DNA from: an uncultured Fidelibacterota bacterium
GTDB lineage: Bacteria; Fidelibacterota; Marinisomatia; Marinisomatales; UBA8229
Reading direction: 5' to 3'
Length of the DNA stretch: 11,090 nucleotides
Assembly: GCA_913054425.1 (NCBI GenBank)
Contig: CAJXJG010000044.1
Location: 1-11,090 of the forward strand
Part shown: one piece after another, positions 6,335 through 11,090 of the stretch
Numbering within the stretch: the stretch's first letter is position 1
Layout of the letters: each line of letters opens with the position of its first letter
Position numbers and translations under genes: made by a program
Notes under the pieces: generated by a model
The model's input: only the letters and a program-made list of their open reading frames with translations
The model's database searches: none
What the model was told of the DNA's origin: nothing

Positions 6335-6999
6335 AACAAAATTTTATTCTCATCAATTTGAATCAGGTAGAGTCGGATCAATCTAGATCTGCCCGATTCC
6401 GTGAAAACCTGCGTTGGTCTATATTGACTGTCCTCGTATTACTTCTTTTTGGAGGAAATACTCTGGTCTGGTATATGGGAATTAATTATGACAAACTGCT
6501 CCATCGCAAGGAAAAGGAAATTACTCAGATAAGAAATGAAATCAGCCAATTGCTGGAAAAAGGGAAAAATCTTTCCAAGCAGGATATATTGATGCTGGCA
6601 GAACTGGAAAATAATCGTTTCATGTGGGCCGAATGTCTCCAGCGACTGGGTAATATGACCTTCATCGACATGTCTCTCACAGGATTAAAATTCAAAAATA
6701 ATAAACTCTTAATCCAGGGGATTGCTTCTACATACAAGGGAAAGAAGGAATTTGAGCAGATAGAGAATTTCATTCACACCTTGAATTCGGACCTGGATTT
6801 TTCCAGAAACTTTGTTCGCCTGAAACTGAAACACCATGAATTACTGAAAGTCCGCAGCCAAGAAATAGTATCCTTTGAAATTGAAGCCTCATTAAAATCT
6901 GTCCCACATATTTCCAAACAAATTAAAAACTCAGCGAAGAGTCTATCCAACATTGTAAATAATAATTCTAATAATGAAAGCTTTCAAAATGAATCGTAA
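6331..6999 (+). CDS. pilN: PilN, inner-membrane alignment protein
   Basis: Bitopic inner-membrane protein that pairs with PilO in the periplasm and docks PilM through its cytoplasmic tail. The tail NFILINLNQVES corresponds to the usual INLLP-type PilM-binding motif, here with NQ in place of LP. One transmembrane helix spans about 30-49, followed by a coiled-coil-like stretch (52-80), a helical segment and a small alpha/beta domain around 110-190 typical of PilN (fimbrial assembly family). The last 30 or so residues are Asn/Ser-rich and probably disordered. Length is 222 residues. The ATG overlaps the pilM stop and is preceded by AAAGGG at 6317-6322, one of the better ribosome sites in the operon. 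Confidence 0.88.
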   Translation: MKQNFILINLNQVESDQSRSARFRENLRWSILTVLVLLLFGGNTLVWYMGINYDKLLHRKEKEITQIRNEISQLLEKGKNLSKQDILMLAELENNRFMWAECLQRLGNMTFIDMSLTGLKFKNNKLLIQGIASTYKGKKEFEQIENFIHTLNSDLDFSRNFVRLKLKHHELLKVRSQEIVSFEIEASLKSVPHISKQIKNSAKSLSNIVNNNSNNESFQNES

Positions 7000-7558
7000 C
7001 AGTTTGTTCCTATTTTTATCAGCCCTGTTGACAATTTCGTTTTGGTTGAGTTTAAATTTTTCCATCGGATCTAAACCAACCCAACTGAAAGAACTGGAGC
7101 TGAAACAGATTGAATTGAATGAACAATTTATAAGCGCTAAAATTCTGGCAGAAAAACTGGATCAGGTTTATACTCTCTTTTCCAGAAACCTGGCTCTCTC
7201 CCTGGAAGACTCCCTGGCAGAAGATGCCTCTCTTCCTTTTCTCAAGGAAATAACCAATTTGATGAATAAGAACAATATTGCTTTACTCAAAATTAGACCA
7301 AGAGGCAGGGACAAAAAGGAAAATTATTATGTAGCACCTTATGAATTAACTATAAAATGCACTTATGAGAATCTGGGAAATTTTCTGGCTGAAATGGAAC
7401 GCTCACCCAGATTAATTACGGTGGATGAATTTTCAATAAATAATGGAATCGAACGCATAAAAAGTACGGTTAAAGAAGAGGATTTATTGGTACAGGAAGT
7501 TAAATTGAAAATTTCCACCTTAACGTTAATAAAATCTAAAGTTAAACTTTTATCATGA
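6974..7558 (+). CDS. pilO: PilO, inner-membrane alignment protein
   Basis: Partner of PilN: one N-terminal transmembrane helix (about 10-30), a coiled-coil-rich segment rich in Leu, Glu and Lys (36-66), then a ferredoxin-like region (about 85-185) with YELTIKCTYENLGNFLAEMER, which resembles the PilO core strand-helix. Length is 194 residues. Two starts are possible: ATG 6974, overlapping pilN by 26 nt, or ATG 6989, overlapping by 11 nt and removing five residues; neither has a strong ribosome site. Both keep the membrane helix. Identity rests on this architecture and on position between PilN and PilP, since PilO sequences are poorly conserved. Confidence 0.85.
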   Translation: MKAFKMNRNSLFLFLSALLTISFWLSLNFSIGSKPTQLKELELKQIELNEQFISAKILAEKLDQVYTLFSRNLALSLEDSLAEDASLPFLKEITNLMNKNNIALLKIRPRGRDKKENYYVAPYELTIKCTYENLGNFLAEMERSPRLITVDEFSINNGIERIKSTVKEEDLLVQEVKLKISTLTLIKSKVKLLS

Positions 7559-8079
7559 ATAATCGTCAACAAACCATTTGGGTTATTTTATCATTGCTGA
7601 CATTTTTATCAATAGTTTTGGCAGGTATTAAACTCTTTCCTGTAGCCGATAAATGGCAGAAAGCAGTCGAAAGAGCAGAAAACATCAGCATTGGTACAGA
7701 TGAAGAGTTAGAAAACATTATTAATTTTCTTGAACACCGCTTGAAAAATCGGTTGCAATATGAATTTACTATGGAGAAGGATCCCATGCGGCTGACAAAC
7801 GTTATTTTTTTAACAAATGCAGGTGGAAGAAGAATAACCAATCGAAGAACGTCCCAAGTGCAAATAACCCATATAATAACAAATGGAAAAAACCGTTATG
7901 TTGGAATCCTGTATAGAGGAAAAAATTTCACTTTTGTTGAAGGGGATTCTATTGCAGGAGGGGAAATTACCAGCATTAAAAGGGATGGGATAATCCTGTT
8001 GAAGGATAATCAGGAAAAATACATTCAAATGTTAACAGCAACTTTTGACGAATCAATAACAACATCGATAAAAGAATGA
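7555..8079 (+). CDS. pilP: PilP/GspC-like periplasmic linker, membrane-anchored not lipidated
   Basis: Links the PilN-PilO pair to the secretin. It has one N-terminal membrane helix (8-28), a helical linker, EKDPMRL (74-80) corresponding to the DPF-type motif before the PilP core, and a small beta domain (about 98-160) with YVGILYRGKNFTFVEGD and GEITSIKRDGIILLKD, the pattern of the homology region shared by PilP and GspC. Length is 174 residues. Oddity: classic PilP is a lipoprotein, but this protein contains no cysteine at all, so it must be anchored by its helix, as GspC is. The ATG overlaps the pilO stop (ATGA) with no clear Shine-Dalgarno. The symbol is given because of place and core domain; a GspC label would be equally defensible. 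Confidence 0.78.
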   Translation: MNNRQQTIWVILSLLTFLSIVLAGIKLFPVADKWQKAVERAENISIGTDEELENIINFLEHRLKNRLQYEFTMEKDPMRLTNVIFLTNAGGRRITNRRTSQVQITHIITNGKNRYVGILYRGKNFTFVEGDSIAGGEITSIKRDGIILLKDNQEKYIQMLTATFDESITTSIKE

Positions 8080-9446
8080 AGAAACATTTTATTACCTGCA
8101 TTACATTAACGAGTACTTTAATATTTTTCTCGATTCTTGAAGGAAAAGAAACCGACACAACCTCGGCGAAAGTTGAAGCACCACCTTTTCTGGTAACCAT
8201 CCATGCCGAGGATGCGTATTTACCCGGTATACTGGCAGTACTTGCGAAGGAAAGCGGATATAATATTGTGACTGACCCAAGTGTAAATACTCAGGACAAA
8301 ATTTCAATCCACCTTGATGAAGTGCCTATAGAACAGGCAATTAACCTGATTGTAAGAGCTGTGGGTCTTGGGTATGAAATTGTAGGGAATTCCTTCCTGA
8401 TCGCAGACCCTAAAAAGCTGGACAAGGAAGTTGGTATTACACCCCATGTAATTGAACTAAAATACTCAGATGCACAGGAAGTGAAGGAACTCTTGAGTGA
8501 TCTTTCAAAGCAGATCCAGGTTGATGTCTCCGGAAACAAATTGCTGATAAATACCTCACCAAGGAAAATTGCTGAAATTAAAGAAGTAATTAGCCTAATA
8601 GATGTTCCTGCAATTCAGGTTTTATTGGAAACACGTCTCATAGAAGTTGCCCTGGATATGGATAAAAAACTGGGTATTGATTGGTCAAGATTAGCTAAAT
8701 ATACAAATATCCTGGCTGAAAATGCAGAACCGTCCAGCGCCGGAGCGGGGAGTGTCGTACCCGCTGATGGTACTCTTGGTTCGCTGCCAGCTACAGCACC
8801 CTTTAATCGCTTAAATGAGGGCAATTTGATCCCAGGAATGTTCAGCCGTCAGATGACAGCTTTTGATATTACTCTTGATTTTCTCATCAAAGACAATAAA
8901 GCGGATATTCTGGCAGATTCAAAATTAGTCACACTTAATGGACGGGAGGCTACTATAAAAATGGTGGATATCGTTCCATATATTTTGAGTTCAGGAGGAG
9001 TAGGCGGACAGGTACAGGTTCAGCGCGAGGAAGTGGGAATTAAACTAACAGTCCTGCCCTCAGTTAACATGGATGGCGATATTACCGTAAAGGTGGAAAC
9101 GGAAGTTGCTTCTATTTTTGAATTTATAGGTCCTGACCGAAATATTCCCCGGGTAAAAAGCCGTTCCTCCACCACAACCATCCGCGTAAAAGATGGAGAA
9201 TCTATAATTATCGGTGGACTGATCAGTAAAGACCGTAAAAATACGATATATAAATTACCCCTCCTTCATAAAATTCCATGGATAGGTAAAAAGTTGTTTA
9301 CCAGCATAGATTTGGTGGACAGAAAAACTGACTTAATTATCCAGATTACACCCTCTGTATTAAAAGATAATATTAGCGGGATTCCAAAAAATGAAGCTAT
9401 GATAAAGCTTGAGAAAACAATCATGCTGAAAGAGGATGATAAATAG
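8076..9446 (+). CDS. pilQ: PilQ, outer-membrane secretin
   Basis: Forms the outer-membrane gated pore through which the pilus leaves the cell. A signal peptide covers about the first 22 residues. An N0/STN-type domain (about 38-112) contains AEDAYLPGILAVLAKESGYNI. An N1-type domain (124-178) contains VIELKYSDAQEVKELL and INTSPRKIAEI. Then QVLLETRLIEVALD opens the secretin domain, which continues after a Gly/Ala/Pro-rich linker (about 211-262) to the end. Secretin landmarks are VPYILSSGGVGGQVQ, GIKLTVLPSV, the Arg/Ser/Thr-rich VKSRSSTTTIRVKDGESIIIGGL and the terminal PLLHKIPWIGKKLF. At 456 residues it is short: no N-terminal AMIN peptidoglycan-binding repeats are present, unlike typical PilQ. 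The ATG overlaps the pilP stop. Position after pilMNOP makes PilQ the best name over GspD. Confidence 0.93.
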   Translation: MKKHFITCITLTSTLIFFSILEGKETDTTSAKVEAPPFLVTIHAEDAYLPGILAVLAKESGYNIVTDPSVNTQDKISIHLDEVPIEQAINLIVRAVGLGYEIVGNSFLIADPKKLDKEVGITPHVIELKYSDAQEVKELLSDLSKQIQVDVSGNKLLINTSPRKIAEIKEVISLIDVPAIQVLLETRLIEVALDMDKKLGIDWSRLAKYTNILAENAEPSSAGAGSVVPADGTLGSLPATAPFNRLNEGNLIPGMFSRQMTAFDITLDFLIKDNKADILADSKLVTLNGREATIKMVDIVPYILSSGGVGGQVQVQREEVGIKLTVLPSVNMDGDITVKVETEVASIFEFIGPDRNIPRVKSRSSTTTIRVKDGESIIIGGLISKDRKNTIYKLPLLHKIPWIGKKLFTSIDLVDRKTDLIIQITPSVLKDNISGIPKNEAMIKLEKTIMLKEDDK

Positions 9447-9449
9447 GAG
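9445..9449 (+). promoter_or_regulatory. Shine-Dalgarno overlapping the pilQ stop codon
   Basis: AGGAG begins inside the TAG stop of pilQ (9444-9446) and stands six bases before the ATG at 9456. It is the best-spaced ribosome site in the window. It sets the start of the lipoprotein gene and ties its translation to the end of pilQ, supporting membership of the same operon. Confidence 0.65.
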
Positions 9450-9455
9450 TTTGTT

Positions 9456-11090
9456 ATGAAATATTTATGGAAATTAATCAATGTAATAATTGTTGTTACA
9501 CTACTTCCACAACTCAGTTGCGATGACCGGGAACCTGAAGATACGGAAGATGATAACTACATACTGAGTCTGATTTCCGCGAACCCAGTTCTTAACTCGG
9601 TGATTGTGGGTGAGGATGTGGTTGATCACCCAGGAATCAAGACTCATTTGCAATTTAAACTTCAGGATGAAACCAGCAAGCCGGTTTCGGGTAAACTCAT
9701 TTCCTTTTCAGCAAAACGCTTGTCTTCAACTTATGGGTCTTTCGATATAAATTCAGTTGAGACAAATGAGGATGGTATTGTGGAAGTCTATTATGAGGAC
9801 GGGGGAGATTCCGGTGCTGTAGATATCCCAGGTACCGCGGAATTCGATGGGGTAACAGTTACTGCCAGATACAATGAATCCATAAAAGCAACCGCGCAAT
9901 TTAATGTCTATTCGTCCCTTAATGATGTCTGGCCCTATACACTCATTATGAATGCTAATCCTGGCGAAATCAGTCTTGATAATGGACAAACTACTTCTGC
10001 AATTTCCCTGCAGTTAAGAAATCGTTTGAATAATGGAGTGAAGGGTGTAAATGTTGACTTTTCATCCGACAAAGGATTCATAGAACCGAATGATACCACA
10101 AACCATACCGGGAACATAGATTTGGTTTTTACTGACCAAGGCCAGGAGGAAGATGCTGGGTTGGCAACCATCCAGGCTGCCTATACTCATCCATCTGGAG
10201 ATTACACGCTAATAAGCACAGTGACAGTACAAATAGATGTTGATTACAATTTTACAATGTCTACCTATCATTCGTCAAGCGGAGTTGTTGTAGGCGAAGA
10301 TCTTGTTGGCGATGCGGTTGTCACTCAGATAGAAGGAAGATTGACAGATGGCGCAGGGAATCCTGTCGCTGGTGAATGGATCTATTTTGCTTCCAATAAA
10401 AATTATGTTCCCTATGGAACCTTCAGCAATGATTCCGCTCTGACTAATAATGAGGGCGTAATTTCAACTATTTTTTATTATGATGGAGGTGATCCAGGTG
10501 CTGTTGATGATACTCTAACTAATACCTATGAAGGTGTGACTATAGAAGCCAAAACAGTCGGGGATAAATCACTGGGTCAGGTTCAATTTAATGTCTATGC
10601 GTCCCTTGATGATATTTGGCCCTATTCACTTAGTCTGGATGCCAACCCTAATACAATCAGTCTTGATAATGGACAAACTACTTCTGCAATTTCTCTTCAG
10701 TTAAAAAATCTTTTGAATGATGGCGTGACGGGTGTGACTGTTGATTTTTCAGCCGACAAAGGATTAATTGAGTCTAATGCTACCACGGATACCTCAGGGA
10801 ATATTACTTTGGTTTTCGAAGATCAGGGACATTTGGGAGATGCCGGTCTGGCAACAGTCCAAGCTTCATATACACATCCATCCGCAGGCAATACAATAAC
10901 AAACACAGTGACAGTACAAATAAATGCTGATTATACTGTCACTATATCTGCCTATCATTTGTCATACGATATTGCTGTTGGTGAGGATGTGGTGGGCGGC
11001 GCAGTCATTACCCATGTGGAAGGAACATTGGCAGACACTGCAGGGAATCCCATGGCTGATGAATGGATTTATTTTACTTCACATAAGAAT
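9456..11090 (+). CDS. surface lipoprotein with tandem invasin-type Ig-like repeats (partial, right edge)
   Basis: The frame is open from ATG 9456 to the last base: 545 codons, no stop. The N-terminus is a signal peptide with a hydrophobic run to LLPQLSC. Cys22 is the likely lipidation site, though -3 is Gln instead of the usual Leu. An acidic stretch (DDREPEDTEDD) follows. The rest is a 228-229-residue module repeated twice, with a third begun (anchor Gly52, Gly280, Gly509 in GED(V/L)V). Each module has two Ig-like halves: one with GNPVAG/IYFAS and NNEGVIS, and a second starting near Trp159 or Trp388 with ANPxxISLDNGQTTSAISLQL, VxVDFSxDKG and DAGLATxQAxYTHP. This is the Big_1 (invasin/intimin) pattern as I know it. 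A stalk or adhesin on the outer surface is inferred; no ligand-binding domain is visible yet. Nine bases separate it from pilQ. Confidence 0.85.
   Translation, partial: MKYLWKLINVIIVVTLLPQLSCDDREPEDTEDDNYILSLISANPVLNSVIVGEDVVDHPGIKTHLQFKLQDETSKPVSGKLISFSAKRLSSTYGSFDINSVETNEDGIVEVYYEDGGDSGAVDIPGTAEFDGVTVTARYNESIKATAQFNVYSSLNDVWPYTLIMNANPGEISLDNGQTTSAISLQLRNRLNNGVKGVNVDFSSDKGFIEPNDTTNHTGNIDLVFTDQGQEEDAGLATIQAAYTHPSGDYTLISTVTVQIDVDYNFTMSTYHSSSGVVVGEDLVGDAVVTQIEGRLTDGAGNPVAGEWIYFASNKNYVPYGTFSNDSALTNNEGVISTIFYYDGGDPGAVDDTLTNTYEGVTIEAKTVGDKSLGQVQFNVYASLDDIWPYSLSLDANPNTISLDNGQTTSAISLQLKNLLNDGVTGVTVDFSADKGLIESNATTDTSGNITLVFEDQGHLGDAGLATVQASYTHPSAGNTITNTVTVQINADYTVTISAYHLSYDIAVGEDVVGGAVITHVEGTLADTAGNPMADEWIYFTSHKN
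9609..11090 (+). repeat. tandem repeat, period 684-687 bp, at least two copies plus a partial third
   Basis: Copies begin at 9609, 10293 and 10980 (the Gly codon of GED(V/L)V). Copies 1 and 2 share a perfectly identical 39-bp block (9968-10006 and 10655-10693, offset exactly 687) and a second identical stretch around 10217 and 10904. The first half of copy 1 is clearly more diverged from copy 2 than the first half of copy 2 is from copy 3. The array runs off the right edge, so its copy number is unknown. Confidence 0.9.

Noticed and set aside
371..9446. Reading the cluster as a type II secretion system
   Set aside because: PilT with its AVRNLIRE signature and a separate PilM followed by PilN/O are type IV pilus features; no GspE, GspF, GspG or GspL-type gene is present.
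9609..11090. CRISPR or insertion-sequence explanation for the 687-bp repeats
   Set aside because: The repeats are in frame, encode Ig-like domains and lack spacers, terminal inverted repeats or a transposase.

Overview
The window holds one continuous, co-directional (+ strand) type IV pilus locus, read end to end, followed by the first 545 codons of a large repeat-built surface lipoprotein that runs off the right edge. The secretin, the pilM-N-O-P-Q alignment set and a signal-peptide lipoprotein mean a Gram-negative (diderm) bacterium. The AT-rich DNA, the 'GRVHTN / VHGTVKG / LIDDIxY / GYxKxYxYD' style of the very large minor pilin and the acidic stretch after the lipoprotein cysteine remind me of the Fibrobacterota-Chlorobiota-Bacteroidota group and relatives such as Marinimicrobia. 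That placement is an impression, not a demonstrated assignment.

Layout: 1-370 is a non-coding leader. It holds a possible C-terminal tail of an upstream gene, a 14-bp dyad, a nested hairpin and a duplicated Shine-Dalgarno-like block. Then come a cysteine-free prepilin (371-775); the retraction ATPase PilT (788-1840); three minor-pilin-like genes in the order PilV-like (1881-2393), PilW-like (2390-2983) and a 763-residue PilX/GspK-like protein (2980-5271); and pilM (5282-6334), pilN (6331-6999), pilO (6974 or 6989-7558), pilP (7555-8079) and the secretin pilQ (8076-9446). The Ig-like repeat lipoprotein starts at 9456. Most junctions are 4-nt ATGA/TTGA overlaps or gaps of about 10 nt, which suggests one transcript with translational coupling.

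How they work together: the prepilin is the likely fibre subunit. The three minor pilins would form the priming/tip complex, with the huge PilX-like protein (no Glu at +5, eight cysteines, two EF-hand-like loops) as the likely exposed tip. PilM on the cytoplasmic face, PilN/PilO across the inner membrane and PilP in the periplasm connect to the PilQ outer-membrane pore, and PilT powers retraction. The extension ATPase PilB, platform PilC, peptidase PilD and a PilY1-type adhesin are not in the window. The notable departures from the textbook pilus are the oversized tip-like minor pilin, a PilP without a lipidation cysteine, a short secretin without an AMIN domain, non-AUG starts on three genes, and an invasin-type Ig-repeat lipoprotein fused to the end of the operon.
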